DNA from: Sphingopyxis sp. USTB-05
GTDB taxonomy: Bacteria; Pseudomonadota; Alphaproteobacteria; Sphingomonadales; Sphingomonadaceae
Length of the DNA stretch: 64,000 nt
Assembly (NCBI RefSeq): GCF_023822045.1
Contig: NZ_CP084712.1
Coordinates: 1,302,001 to 1,366,000, forward strand
Direction of reading: 5' to 3'
In this document: piece by piece, positions 1 to 8,782 of the stretch
Position numbering within the stretch: position 1 is the first letter of the stretch
How the letters are laid out: every line of letters begins with the position of its first letter
Translations under genes and position numbers: made by a program
Notes under the pieces: generated by a model
The model's database searches: none
What the model was told of the DNA's origin: nothing
What the model saw: the letters and a program-made list of their open reading frames with translations, nothing else

Positions 1-1
1 G

Positions 2-946
2 GCAGCGACGCCGGTCGCGACGACCGCCGCGGCACCGGCTGGCGATGCGACTTATGTCCCGATGAAGCCGACCCCCGGGGTTGGTCAACCGGTCGACGCG
101 GGCATCGATTTCCAGCCGCAGGTCAGCCCGGTCGGCGAACAGGCTTACTGGTTCAACCATGTCATCCTGCTGCCCGTCATCACGGTGATCACGCTGATCG
201 TCCTCGGGCTTCTGCTCTGGGTGATGTTCCGCTTTCGCGCCAAGGCGAACCCGGTGCCGTCGAAGACGACGCACAACACCTTCATCGAAATCATCTGGAC
301 CGCAATTCCGGTGCTGATCCTCGCGGTGATCGCGGTGCCGTCGATCCGGCTGCTGGCCCAGCAATATGAGCCGCCGAAGAAGGACGCGCTGACGATCAAG
401 GTCACGGGTTACCAATGGTATTGGGGCTATGCCTATCCCGACCAGGGTATTGGCGAATATGTCTCGAAGATCCTGCCCGAGAAGGATGCCGTCGCGCGCG
501 GCGAGCCCTATCACCTCGCCGTCGACAACCGTATGGTCGTCCCCGTCGGTCGTCAGGTGAAGCTGATCATCACGGGCGCCGATGTGATCCACAGCTTCGC
601 GGTCCCGGCCTTCTGGACCAAGATGGATGCGGTCCCCGGCCGCGCCAACGAAACGACGTTCACCGCGAACAAGGTCGGCGTTTACTACGGTCAGTGTTCG
701 GAACTGTGCGGCGTCGATCATGGCTATATGCCGATCGCTGTCGAGGTGCTTCCGGTCGACAAGTGGGAAGCCTGGGTCCGCTCGAAGGGCGGCAATCCCA
801 AGGGCCCTGAAGCCGCCGCGCCTGCCGCTGCTGCTCCGGCACCCGCCGCCGCTCCGGCTGCTGCGCCTGCCGCGGCCCCTGCTGCCGCCACGACCGAAGC
901 TGCACCGGCAGCGGCGCCCGCCGCCGCGCCGGCCGCAAAGAATTAA
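2..946 (+). CDS. coxB: Cytochrome c oxidase subunit II (5' end outside window)
   Basis: Subunit II of the aa3-type oxidase accepts electrons from cytochrome c through its CuA centre on the periplasmic side. The frame is open from base 2, so the real start and signal peptide lie upstream; the first ATG inside is at 62. Numbered from that ATG, two membrane segments sit at about residues 30-55 and 75-95. The CuA-binding motif CSELCGVDHGYM lies near residues 218-229, and the aromatic patch YQWYWGY is also present. After the cupredoxin domain comes an unusual tail of about 45 residues made almost only of Ala and Pro (bases about 807-943). ctaD starts 15 bases downstream, so the two are co-transcribed. 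Family assignment is certain; only the N terminus is missing. Confidence 0.95.
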   Translation, partial: AATPVATTAAAPAGDATYVPMKPTPGVGQPVDAGIDFQPQVSPVGEQAYWFNHVILLPVITVITLIVLGLLLWVMFRFRAKANPVPSKTTHNTFIEIIWTAIPVLILAVIAVPSIRLLAQQYEPPKKDALTIKVTGYQWYWGYAYPDQGIGEYVSKILPEKDAVARGEPYHLAVDNRMVVPVGRQVKLIITGADVIHSFAVPAFWTKMDAVPGRANETTFTANKVGVYYGQCSELCGVDHGYMPIAVEVLPVDKWEAWVRSKGGNPKGPEAAAPAAAAPAPAAAPAAAPAAAPAAATTEAAPAAAPAAAPAAKN

Positions 947-961
947 CAAGGGGTCCGACAG

Positions 962-2632
962 ATGACCGATATCGCAGCGACTGCACCCGCGCACGGCCAC
1001 GACCATGCGCATGACGACCACGATCACGACACGCCCAGCTTTTTTGTCCGCTGGTTCATGTCGACGAACCACAAGGACATCGGCACGCTCTATCTGATCT
1101 TCGCGATTATCGCGGGAATCGTGGGCGGCGCGCTTTCGGGCATGATGCGCCTCGAACTCGCGCATCCCGGTATCCAGTATCTCGGTACCTGGGCACAGGC
1201 GCTCGGCGGCGCGCAGGACCTGACGGCCGCGAAGCATTTCTGGAACGTGATGATCACCGCGCACGGCCTGATCATGGTGTTCTTCATGGTCATGCCCGCC
1301 ATGATCGGCGGCTTCGGCAACTGGTTCGTTCCGCTGATGATCGGCGCGCCTGACATGGCGTTCCCGCGCATGAACAACGTCAGCTTCTGGCTCACCGCCG
1401 TTGCTTTCGTGATGCTCGTTGGATCGATGTTCGTTCCGGGCGGTAGCGGCAATGGCGCCGGCACCGGTTGGACGGTCTATGCGCCGCTGTCGACCAGCGG
1501 TTCGGTTGGACCGGCCGTCGATATGGCGATCTTCTCGCTCCACCTTGCGGGCGCGGCATCGATCCTCGGTGCGATCAACTTCATCACCACCATCTTCAAC
1601 ATGCGCGCGCCGGGCATGACCCTGCACAAGATGCCGCTGTTCGTGTGGTCGGTGCTCGTTACCGCCTTCCTGCTGCTGCTCGCGCTGCCGGTTCTTGCCG
1701 CGGCGATCACGATGCTGCTGACCGATCGCAACTTCGGCACCACCTTCTATGATGCGGCAGGCGGCGGCGACCCCGTCCTCTATCAGCATCTCTTCTGGTT
1801 CTTTGGTCACCCCGAAGTGTACATCATGATTCTGCCGGGCTTCGGCATCGTCAGCCAGATCATCTCGACCTTCAGCAAGAAGCCGGTGTTCGGTTACCTG
1901 GGCATGGCTTACGCGATGGTCGCGATCGGCGTCGTCGGCTTCATCGTGTGGGCGCACCACATGTTCACGGTCGGCATGAGCGTGAACCTCAAGATGTACT
2001 TCACCGCTGCGACGATGGTCATCGCGGTCCCGACGGGCATCAAGATCTTCAGCTGGATCGCCACCATGTGGGGCGGCTCGATGACGTTCAAGACGCCGAT
2101 GATGTGGTCGCTCGGCTTCATCTTCATGTTCACCGTTGGCGGCGTGACCGGCGTCGTGCTCGCCAATGGCGGCGTCGACACCAACCTGCACGACACTTAT
2201 TATGTCGTCGCGCACTTCCACTATGTGCTGTCGCTGGGCGCGGTCTTCTCGCTCTTCGCCGGCTTCTATTACTGGTTCCCGAAGATGTCGGGCCGGATGT
2301 ACAGCGAAGCGCTTGGCCAGCTGCACTTCTGGGTCTTCTTCATCGGCGTGAACGTCATGTTCTTCCCCCAGCACTTCCTGGGTCAGCAGGGCATGCCGCG
2401 CCGTTACCCCGACTATGCGGAAGCCTATGCGCATTGGCACCTGATCTCGTCGTACGGCTATGTGATCATGGGCGTCGGCATGCTCTTCTTCTTCGCGAAC
2501 ATTCTTTACTCGCTGTTCGCCGGCAAGAAGGCCGCCGACAATCCGTGGGGCGAAGGCGCAACGACGCTCGAATGGACGTTGTCGAGCCCGCCGCCGTTCC
2601 ACCAGTTCAACGAACTGCCCCGGATCGCGTAA
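962..2632 (+). CDS. ctaD: Cytochrome c oxidase subunit I
   Basis: Catalytic subunit of the aa3 terminal oxidase, carrying heme a and the heme a3-CuB centre where oxygen is reduced to water and protons are pumped. The 556-residue length is normal for the family. The start has a short His-rich stretch, followed by the invariant [10 protein letters not shown] entry to helix 1. The CuB/Tyr cross-link region reads [11 protein letters not shown], with the HH pair in WAHHMF and the heme ligands in VAHFHYVLS. Twelve hydrophobic segments are visible. The ATG follows AAGGGG at a suitable distance. It sits between coxB and ctaB in the usual alphaproteobacterial order. Confidence 0.98.
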   Translation: MTDIAATAPAHGHDHAHDDHDHDTPSFFVRWFMSTNHKDIGTLYLIFAIIAGIVGGALSGMMRLELAHPGIQYLGTWAQALGGAQDLTAAKHFWNVMITAHGLIMVFFMVMPAMIGGFGNWFVPLMIGAPDMAFPRMNNVSFWLTAVAFVMLVGSMFVPGGSGNGAGTGWTVYAPLSTSGSVGPAVDMAIFSLHLAGAASILGAINFITTIFNMRAPGMTLHKMPLFVWSVLVTAFLLLLALPVLAAAITMLLTDRNFGTTFYDAAGGGDPVLYQHLFWFFGHPEVYIMILPGFGIVSQIISTFSKKPVFGYLGMAYAMVAIGVVGFIVWAHHMFTVGMSVNLKMYFTAATMVIAVPTGIKIFSWIATMWGGSMTFKTPMMWSLGFIFMFTVGGVTGVVLANGGVDTNLHDTYYVVAHFHYVLSLGAVFSLFAGFYYWFPKMSGRMYSEALGQLHFWVFFIGVNVMFFPQHFLGQQGMPRRYPDYAEAYAHWHLISSYGYVIMGVGMLFFFANILYSLFAGKKAADNPWGEGATTLEWTLSSPPPFHQFNELPRIA

Positions 2633-2653
2633 CGTTATCGCCTGATCGGTTTC

Positions 2654-2680
2654 GCCCCCTGCTGACATTCGGCAGGGGGC
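2654..2680 (+). other. Intergenic hairpin between ctaD and ctaB
   Basis: A perfect 9-bp inverted repeat (GCCCCCTGC and GCAGGGGGC) with a 9-base loop lies 21 bases after the ctaD stop. No T-run follows, so it is not a standard intrinsic terminator. It may stabilise the abundant coxB-ctaD message or partly terminate it before the assembly genes. The structure is seen; its role is inference. Confidence 0.55.
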
Positions 2681-2704
2681 GTAGCCTTTCCGGCTGGAGT
2701 AAAT

Positions 2705-3616
2705 ATGGCGCAGAGCCTGACCCATGGCGAAACGGCGCTTCCCGCCGATTGGCGCGACCTGTTCGCGCTGACGAAGCCGCGCGTGATGTCGCTGGTCGTG
2801 TTCACCGCGCTGTGCGGTCTGCTCGCGGCGCCGGTCGACGTGCCGCCGGTGCTCGCTTTCTCTTCCATCCTCGCGATTGCGTTGGGGGCAGGGGCTTCGG
2901 GCGCGCTCAATCAATGGTATGAAGCCGGGCTCGACGCCAAGATGAAGCGGACGGCGGGACGGCCGCTTCCGGCCGGGCGCCTCGATCCGCAGACCGCGTT
3001 GCAGTTCGGGGTGGGGCTTGCCGCCTTCTCCTTGTTCCTGATGCTGTTCGCGTCGAACTGGCAGGCGACTTTGCTGCTCGCCGTCTCGATCCTGTTCTAC
3101 GTCTTCGTCTATACGATGTGGCTGAAGCCGCGGACGCCCCAGAATATCGTCATTGGCGGTGCTGCGGGCGCCTTTCCGCCGCTGATCGGCTGGGTCGCCG
3201 CGACGGGTTCGGTCGCGCCGCTGCCGGTGCTGCTGTTCCTGCTGATTTTCCTGTGGACGCCGCCGCATTTCTGGGCGCTCGCGCTGTTCGTCCGTTCGGA
3301 CTATGCCGCCGCGGGCATCCCGATGATGCCCGTCGTTGCTGGCGAGAAATCGACGCGGCGCCAGATTCTGTTTTATGCCATCATCATGGCGGTTGGCGCC
3401 ATTGCGCCCTGGCCGCTCGGTTACACCGGCGCGCTCTACGGCTGGACGGCGGCAGTGCTGTCGGCGATCTTTGTGCTGTTTTCGGTTCAGGTCGGCACGC
3501 GCTCGACGGGTGAGGGCGATACGATGCGTCCCGAAAAACGCCTGTTCGCTTATTCAATCGCCTATCTTTTCATTCTGTTCGGCGCGGTTGTCGCCGACCA
3601 TTGGTGGCCGCTATGA
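2705..3616 (+). CDS. ctaB: Protoheme IX farnesyltransferase (heme o synthase)
   Basis: Membrane prenyltransferase that adds the farnesyl chain to heme b to give heme o, the precursor of the heme a used by the neighbouring oxidase. The 303 residues contain the UbiA-family Asp-rich motif [15 protein letters not shown] (about residues 75-89) followed by the conserved AGRPLPAG. A second conserved stretch, [12 protein letters not shown], is near residue 183. About nine hydrophobic helices are visible. The ATG has GGAG upstream. The stop overlaps the start of the next small gene (ATGA). Confidence 0.96.
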   Translation: MAQSLTHGETALPADWRDLFALTKPRVMSLVVFTALCGLLAAPVDVPPVLAFSSILAIALGAGASGALNQWYEAGLDAKMKRTAGRPLPAGRLDPQTALQFGVGLAAFSLFLMLFASNWQATLLLAVSILFYVFVYTMWLKPRTPQNIVIGGAAGAFPPLIGWVAATGSVAPLPVLLFLLIFLWTPPHFWALALFVRSDYAAAGIPMMPVVAGEKSTRRQILFYAIIMAVGAIAPWPLGYTGALYGWTAAVLSAIFVLFSVQVGTRSTGEGDTMRPEKRLFAYSIAYLFILFGAVVADHWWPL

Positions 3617-3762
3617 CCGACGAACCGACGCAGGAACCCTTTGACGAGGCCGAATATCGCCGTCGTCAGCGCAGCCGCGCGAACCTGATGGCCTGGATGC
3701 TCGGTGGTCTCGCGGTCCTGTTCTTCTTCATCACCATCGCCAAGATGCAGATTTTCTCATGA
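3613..3762 (+). CDS. CoxF-like small membrane protein (49 aa)
   Basis: A 49-residue reading frame lies exactly between ctaB and ctaG and overlaps both by four bases (ATGA at each junction), so it is almost certainly translated. It has a charged N terminus (residues 1-23, with an RRRQR cluster) followed by one membrane helix (about 24-43). Small proteins of this shape occupy this place in many alphaproteobacterial cox operons and are often called CoxF or left hypothetical. A helper role in oxidase assembly is inferred from position only. Confidence 0.8.
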   Translation: MTDEPTQEPFDEAEYRRRQRSRANLMAWMLGGLAVLFFFITIAKMQIFS

Positions 3763-4319
3763 TCCGGCGCATGTCCCCGAACGCGAAGACCGCGAGCCTC
3801 GCCGCCTTGATGGCGCTCGCGATGACCGCTCTCGGGTTCGCGGCCGTGCCGCTCTATGATCTTTTCTGCCGCGTCACCGGTTTTGGCGGAACGACCCAGC
3901 GTTACGATCCGGTCGCGGCGGCAGCCGAGCCGGAGATTCTGTCGAACACGATCTCGGTTCGTTTCGACGCCAATGTTTCGCCGAATCTGCCTTGGAAATT
4001 CTATCCCGAGCATCCGACCGATACGGTGAGCATCGGCGCACGCGACATGGCGATCTTCATCGCCGAGAATAATTCGACCCATCCCGTCGTGGGGACCGCC
4101 AGCTTCAACGTCACGCCGGATCAGGCGGGCAAATATTTCACCAAGATCCAATGTTTCTGCTTCACCCAACAACGGTTGGAGCCGGGGCAGCAGATGCGCA
4201 TGCCGGTGTTGTTCTTCGTCGATCCGAAGATCATGGACGACCCCGATGCGCGCGACGTGCAGGAAATCACCTTGAGCTACACCTTCCACCCTGTAGACGA
4301 GGGTAAAAAGGCGAGCTAA
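3759..4319 (+). CDS. ctaG: Cytochrome c oxidase assembly protein CtaG/Cox11
   Basis: Membrane-anchored copper chaperone that delivers copper to the CuB site of subunit I. The 186 residues begin with a short cytoplasmic stretch and a single helix (about 12-32), then a periplasmic Ig-like domain with the copper-binding motif CFCF at about residues 131-134, followed by the conserved PGQQMRMPVLFFVDP. Length is typical. It overlaps the preceding small gene by four bases. Confidence 0.97.
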   Translation: MIRRMSPNAKTASLAALMALAMTALGFAAVPLYDLFCRVTGFGGTTQRYDPVAAAAEPEILSNTISVRFDANVSPNLPWKFYPEHPTDTVSIGARDMAIFIAENNSTHPVVGTASFNVTPDQAGKYFTKIQCFCFTQQRLEPGQQMRMPVLFFVDPKIMDDPDARDVQEITLSYTFHPVDEGKKAS

Positions 4320-4399
4320 GGCCGCGAACAAGAGTCTAACAAGACCGGCAGATGATGGGGAATCATCATGCTGGGGCTGCTAAAAACGGGAAACACGCC

Positions 4400-5275
4400 A
4401 TGTCCGGTGCGAAACATCATGACTACCACCTCGTAAACCCCAGCGTCTGGCCGCTCATCGGCTCGGTCGCTGCGCTCGTGATGTTCTTCGGTCTGGTGAT
4501 GGCGATGCACGCCGACCATTTCGGCGGCATCGGCAAGTGGGTCCTCGGCCTCGGTTTCATGGGCGTGATCGCCACCTTCTTTAGCTGGTGGTCGGACGTC
4601 ATCAACGAAGCGCATGCCGGCGACCATACTCCGGTCGTCCAATTGCACCTGCGTTACGGCATGATCCTGTTCATCGCGTCGGAAGTCATGTTCTTCGTCG
4701 GCTGGTTCTGGGCTTGGTTCGACTTCTCGCTCTTCCCGGTTCCGATCGAATATGCCGAAGGCGCGGTAACCTCGCTGTTCGGCCAGGATGGCGCCGCGGC
4801 GATCACCATGTGGCCGCCGAAGGGCATCGAAGTCATCGATCCCTTTTCGCTGCCGCTTCTCAACACGCTGATCCTGCTCTGCTCGGGCACGACGATCACC
4901 TGGGCGCACCATGCGCTTATCCACGGCGATCGCGAAGGTCTGAAAAAGGGCCTGTGGCTGACGATCATCCTTGGTGCGGTCTTCTCGACCATCCAGGCCT
5001 ATGAATATATGCACGCGCCGTGGGGCTTCGGTCAGAGCAACTATAGCTCGGCTTTCTACATGGCGACCGGCTTTCACGGTTTCCACGTCCTCGTGGGCAC
5101 GATCTTCCTGATCGTTTGCCTTGTCCGTACCTACAAGGGTCACTTCACCCCGACGCAGCATTTCGGTTTCGAAGCGGCGGCCTGGTACTGGCACTTCGTC
5201 GACGTCGTGTGGCTGTTCCTCTTCATCATCGTCTATGTCTGGGGCGGCTGGGGCGCGCCGATCGCCGCGCACTAA
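4400..5275 (+). CDS. ctaE: Cytochrome c oxidase subunit III
   Basis: Third core subunit of the aa3 oxidase, a seven-helix protein (291 residues from this start) that stabilises the complex. Family signatures visible are HHDYHLVNPSVWP at the N terminus, RYGMILFIASEVMFFVGWFW, HHALIHGD, the GFHGFHVLVGT segment and the WYWHFVDVVWLFLF end. In-frame ATGs also exist at 4352 and 4355. The start at 4400 is preferred because it gives the usual MSGAKHHDYHLV beginning with GGGA upstream; the longer form would add 16 low-complexity residues. Confidence 0.95.
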   Translation: MSGAKHHDYHLVNPSVWPLIGSVAALVMFFGLVMAMHADHFGGIGKWVLGLGFMGVIATFFSWWSDVINEAHAGDHTPVVQLHLRYGMILFIASEVMFFVGWFWAWFDFSLFPVPIEYAEGAVTSLFGQDGAAAITMWPPKGIEVIDPFSLPLLNTLILLCSGTTITWAHHALIHGDREGLKKGLWLTIILGAVFSTIQAYEYMHAPWGFGQSNYSSAFYMATGFHGFHVLVGTIFLIVCLVRTYKGHFTPTQHFGFEAAAWYWHFVDVVWLFLFIIVYVWGGWGAPIAAH

Positions 5276-5276
5276 A

Positions 5277-5669
5277 TTGCCGGCTGGCGACAACATTCAA
5301 AAGGGGCAGCCGCCGGTCTGGCGCGCTGCCCTTTTTGGTCTCTGCCCCGATTGCGGCGCGAAGACGCTGTTCGACGGGCCGGTGAGGTTTCGCGCGAAAT
5401 GCGCGAGCTGCGGGCTCGACTATGGCCGCTATAATGTCGGCGATGGTCCTGCGGCCTTCCTGACCTTGATCATCGGCGCGCTGCTGATCGCGATTGCGTT
5501 GACGCTCGATGCCATGGTGCGGCCGCCCTTATGGGTGCATGTCATCCTATGGGTGCCGGTCACGGCCGCGGCAGTCGTTTATGGCCTGCGCGTCGGCAAG
5601 GGCGCATTGCTGGCGAGCGAGCACCAGCGTCAGGCAGCCGAAGGCCGCAAGGTGGACAAGAATGACTGA
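5277..5669 (+). CDS. DUF983 zinc-ribbon membrane protein
   Basis: A protein of about 130 residues of the DUF983 family, commonly found beside coxC and SURF1 in alphaproteobacteria. A CPDCG...CASCG pair (about residues 22-45) forms a likely zinc ribbon, followed by YGRYNVGDGPAAF and two hydrophobic helices (about 58-78 and 85-103). The frame runs on upstream inside coxC, but the sensible start is the TTG at 5277, one base after the coxC stop. No strong Shine-Dalgarno sequence is seen, so translation may be coupled. The molecular function is unknown; an oxidase-linked role is inferred from context. Confidence 0.75.
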   Translation: MPAGDNIQKGQPPVWRAALFGLCPDCGAKTLFDGPVRFRAKCASCGLDYGRYNVGDGPAAFLTLIIGALLIAIALTLDAMVRPPLWVHVILWVPVTAAAVVYGLRVGKGALLASEHQRQAAEGRKVDKND

Positions 5670-6306
5670 ACCTGTCGAACAGCCAACGCAGCGCTGGCCT
5701 GTGATTCCCACGATCCTCGTGCTCGTCGCGGTCGCGGTAATGATCGCGCTCGGCGTATGGCAACTTCAGCGTAAGAGCGAGAAGGAAGCGCTGATCGCGC
5801 TTTACCAGCGCAACACGGCGATGTCGTCGATGGTCGCCTATCCGGAGTTGCCGCCTGTTCCCGACGAGTTGCTGTATCGCAAGAGCAGCGTCGTATGCCT
5901 CGAACCGGTGCGTTGGGATCCGCGCAGCGGTACCGACCGCAGGGGCAAGTCGGGCATCCGAATGATCGCCGACTGCCGGACCGGCGCCGAAGGGCCGGGC
6001 GTGCTTGTCGACGTCGGCATCGGCGATGATTTTGCGCCACCCAAATGGACCGGTGGAACGGTGCAGGGAACGATCGTTCCGGGCCCCGAGCAGCCGACGG
6101 TGATGGAGCGCGCGATGGGCAAGGCCACGCCCGCGCGAGCGATGCTGATCGCGGATGCGCCCGTGGCCGGATTGCGTGCCAGCGCAGTGCCGTCGGCCGA
6201 CGACACGCCGAACAATCATCTTGCCTATGCAGGGCAATGGTTCCTGTTTGCGGCCGCGGCGCTCATCATCTATATATTGGCCGTTCGTCGCCGCTTGCGG
6301 CCTTGA
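5662..6306 (+). CDS. SURF1 family oxidase assembly protein
   Basis: SURF1 proteins help insert heme a into subunit I. The 214 residues start at the ATG at 5662, which overlaps the end of the DUF983 gene by eight bases. A membrane helix at about 13-31 is followed by the family motif GVWQLQRKSEKEALI. A second helix close to the C terminus (about 190-208) gives the usual two-helix topology with a periplasmic loop between. The loop is shorter than in many SURF1 proteins and the overall length is at the low end. The context at the end of the cox cluster supports the call. Confidence 0.88.
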   Translation: MTEPVEQPTQRWPVIPTILVLVAVAVMIALGVWQLQRKSEKEALIALYQRNTAMSSMVAYPELPPVPDELLYRKSSVVCLEPVRWDPRSGTDRRGKSGIRMIADCRTGAEGPGVLVDVGIGDDFAPPKWTGGTVQGTIVPGPEQPTVMERAMGKATPARAMLIADAPVAGLRASAVPSADDTPNNHLAYAGQWFLFAAAALIIYILAVRRRLRP

Positions 6307-6333
6307 GCCTCCACCGCTAGGCGCATTTGCGTC

Positions 6334-7731
6334 ATGGAATATATCAGCACCCGCGGCTCTGCGCCGACCCTCGACTTTCGTGCCGCGACGCTTGCCGGCC
6401 TTGCCAGCGACGGCGGCCTTTATGTGCCGGCGAAATGGCCGCAGATGTCGGTCGAGGATATTCGCGCGCTTGCAGGTCTTGATTATGCCGAGACCGCAGT
6501 GCGCGTCATGCGGCCTTTTATTGAGGGCGTGCTCACCGAGGACGAACTGCGCGAACTTTGCCGTGCCGCTTACGGGCGCTTCAGCCATGATGCGGTGACG
6601 CCGCTTGTCCAGCTCGATCATCGCCATTGGCTGCTCGAACTGTTCCACGGCCCGACGCTCGCGTTCAAGGATGTCGCGCTGCAATTGCTCGGCCAATTGT
6701 TCGAGAAGTTCCTCGCGGGTGGCGACACCGACATCACGATCGTCGGCGCGACCTCCGGCGATACCGGGTCGGCAGCGATCGAAGCTGTCGCAGGCCGCGA
6801 GCATATTCAGATATTCATGCTGCACCCCGAAGGCCGCGTCAGCGACGTCCAGCGGCGTCAGATGACGACGGTGCTCGCCCCCAACGTCCACAACATCGCG
6901 ATCGACGGCAGTTTCGATGACGCGCAGGCGATGGTGAAGCGGTTGTTCGGCGACGAAGAGGCGCGCGCCCGGGTGACGCTGTCGGCGGTGAACAGCATCA
7001 ATTGGGCGCGGCTGATGGCGCAGGTCGTCTATTATTTCTACGCGGCCGTCCGGCTCGGCGGTCCTGACCGTCCGGTGGCGTTCAGCGTACCCACGGGCAA
7101 TTTCGGCGATGTGTTCGCAGGCTATGTCGCGGCGCAGATGGGGCTGCCGATCGCGAAGCTTGTCGTCGCGACGAACGTCAACGACATCCTCCACCGCGCG
7201 TTGACCAGCGGCGATTACAGCGCGGGCACGGTGACGCCGACCGCAACGCCAAGCATGGATATTCAGGTCAGCAGCAATTTCGAACGGCTGCTGTTCGACC
7301 TTGCCGGCCGCGACGGCGCGGCAATCACCGGAATGATGGGCGAGTTCGACAAGAATCGCGCGATGACGATTCCCGCAGATATGCTTGCGGGCGCGCGCGG
7401 CCTCTTCTCGAGCGCCAGCATCGATGGCGATGCGATGGCGCTGGCCCTCCGCTGGGCGCAGGAGCATGGCGGGCAGATCATAGATCCGCACAGTGCCGTC
7501 GGCCTTGCCGCCGCACGCGCGCTTGAGATCGATGCCGATATTCCCGTCGTCACGCTGGCGACCGCGCATCCGGCTAAGTTCCGCGAAGCCGTCGAGCGCG
7601 CGACCGGCGTGCGCCCGCCGCTGCCCGCGCGGCTCGGCAATCTCTTCGATCGCGAGGAACGATATACGCGCCTGCCCGGCGACTATGACGCGGTAAAGGC
7701 CTTCGTGCTCGCGGAAGCGGCGCGTGGCTGA
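6334..7731 (+). CDS. thrC: Threonine synthase
   Basis: PLP enzyme converting O-phosphohomoserine to threonine. The 465-residue length fits the long bacterial ThrC class. The N terminus shows YISTRGSAPTLDF, the PLP lysine lies in HGPTLAFKDVALQ (about residues 105-117), the phosphate-binding loop reads GATSGDTGSAA, and SVPTGNFGDVFAGY is also conserved. It sits 27 bases after SURF1, the usual place in sphingomonads, although its function is unrelated to the oxidase. Confidence 0.97.
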   Translation: MEYISTRGSAPTLDFRAATLAGLASDGGLYVPAKWPQMSVEDIRALAGLDYAETAVRVMRPFIEGVLTEDELRELCRAAYGRFSHDAVTPLVQLDHRHWLLELFHGPTLAFKDVALQLLGQLFEKFLAGGDTDITIVGATSGDTGSAAIEAVAGREHIQIFMLHPEGRVSDVQRRQMTTVLAPNVHNIAIDGSFDDAQAMVKRLFGDEEARARVTLSAVNSINWARLMAQVVYYFYAAVRLGGPDRPVAFSVPTGNFGDVFAGYVAAQMGLPIAKLVVATNVNDILHRALTSGDYSAGTVTPTATPSMDIQVSSNFERLLFDLAGRDGAAITGMMGEFDKNRAMTIPADMLAGARGLFSSASIDGDAMALALRWAQEHGGQIIDPHSAVGLAAARALEIDADIPVVTLATAHPAKFREAVERATGVRPPLPARLGNLFDREERYTRLPGDYDAVKAFVLAEAARG

Positions 7732-8614
7732 GCTTTTGCCCCTCGTCACGCTCGTGGGTGAGGCGTGGGACGATTATGGGCTGATCGATAGCGGGGGCGG
7801 GCGCAAGCTCGAACGCTATGGCAAATATCGCTTCATCCGTCCCGAGCCGCAGGCGATGTGGGCGCCGGCGCTGCCCGCCAGCGAGTGGGATAAGGCCGAT
7901 GGCGAATTCATCCCCGCGTCTGACGACGATGGTGGTGGACGCTGGTACTATAATAAGCCTGTACCTGCCGAAGGCTGGCCGCTCGCCTGGCGCGAAACGC
8001 GCTTCACCGCGTCGTGCACACCCTTTCGTCACCTAGGCTTTTTCCCCGACATGGCACCGGTGTGGGATTGGCTGCGCGACCGCGTTGCCGACAAGCCCGA
8101 CCCCGCCTTTCTGAACCTGTTCGGCTATACCGGCGTCGGCAGCCAGGCGCTCGCCGCGGTGGGCGCATCCGTGACCCATGTCGATGCGTCGAAGAAATCG
8201 GTAGGGCAGGCGCGTGAAAATGCCGCGCTTGCCGGAATGGCCGACAAGCCGGTGCGCTGGATCCTGGACGATGCGGGCAAATTTACCGCGCGCGAAGTCC
8301 GCCGCGAAAAGCGTTATGACGCGATCCTCCTCGATCCGCCCAAATTCGGTCGGGGCCCGACAGGCGAGCGCTGGCAGCTTGAGGAGGGGCTTGCGCCATT
8401 GCTCACCGATTGCCGCCAATTGCTCGACGAGGAAAGTCGCGCGTTGTTTCTCACGGTCTACGCCGTGCGCATGTCGGCGCTCGCGATCGGGGAATTGCTC
8501 GCACAACTTTTCGCCGACCTGCCCGGCACCGTCGAATGCGGAGAGCTTGCCGTGCGCGAAGAGACGAGGGGATTGCTGCTACCCACCGCGATTTTCGCGC
8601 GCTGGAGCCGCTAA
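7724..8614 (+). CDS. Class I SAM-dependent RNA methyltransferase-like protein (RlmI/RlmK-like)
   Basis: A 296-residue protein starting with GTG and overlapping the end of thrC by eight bases. A Rossmann methyltransferase core is clear: the SAM-binding region FLNLFGYTGVGSQALAAVGA at about residues 129-148, the acidic ribose contact in VTHVDASKKSV, and the catalytic-loop motif LLDPPKFGRGP near residue 203, as in the RlmI/RlmK family of 23S rRNA cytosine methyltransferases. There is no N-terminal PUA domain. The substrate is not provable from sequence. Confidence 0.8.
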   Translation: MAELLPLVTLVGEAWDDYGLIDSGGGRKLERYGKYRFIRPEPQAMWAPALPASEWDKADGEFIPASDDDGGGRWYYNKPVPAEGWPLAWRETRFTASCTPFRHLGFFPDMAPVWDWLRDRVADKPDPAFLNLFGYTGVGSQALAAVGASVTHVDASKKSVGQARENAALAGMADKPVRWILDDAGKFTAREVRREKRYDAILLDPPKFGRGPTGERWQLEEGLAPLLTDCRQLLDEESRALFLTVYAVRMSALAIGELLAQLFADLPGTVECGELAVREETRGLLLPTAIFARWSR

Positions 8615-8695
8615 GACTGCTTTTCAGGCTTTTGCTGCATACGTTTGCTGCGCAAAATACCGCAATATTGTGACCCAAATGCAACGGTCGGCGCG

Positions 8696-8731
8696 TTGAC
8701 AATGATAACGTTCCCATTTAGATAACGTTCA
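8696..8731 (+). promoter_or_regulatory. Promoter with two operator half-sites before the TonB receptor
   Basis: A perfect TTGACA (8696-8701) is followed about 17 bases later by a weak -10 (TAGATA, 8719-8724). The sequence GATAACGTTC occurs twice here, at 8704-8713 in the spacer and 8721-8730 over the -10, spaced 17 bases apart. The same ten bases are the right half of the perfect palindrome at 19061-19081. This is the layout expected for repression by a LacI-type regulator, probably the one encoded at 16764. Site identity is seen; the binding protein is inferred. Confidence 0.65.
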
Positions 8732-8782
8732 CATTAAGCGAATGCCGCCATAAAAAGAGCGGTTGATCTGGGAGGAATGGGG

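Noticed and set aside
5560..7749. 729-residue open frame on the minus strand
   Set aside because: It is an antisense shadow of SURF1 and thrC. The sequence is Arg/His/Ala-rich with no domain, as expected from the complement of GC-rich coding DNA.
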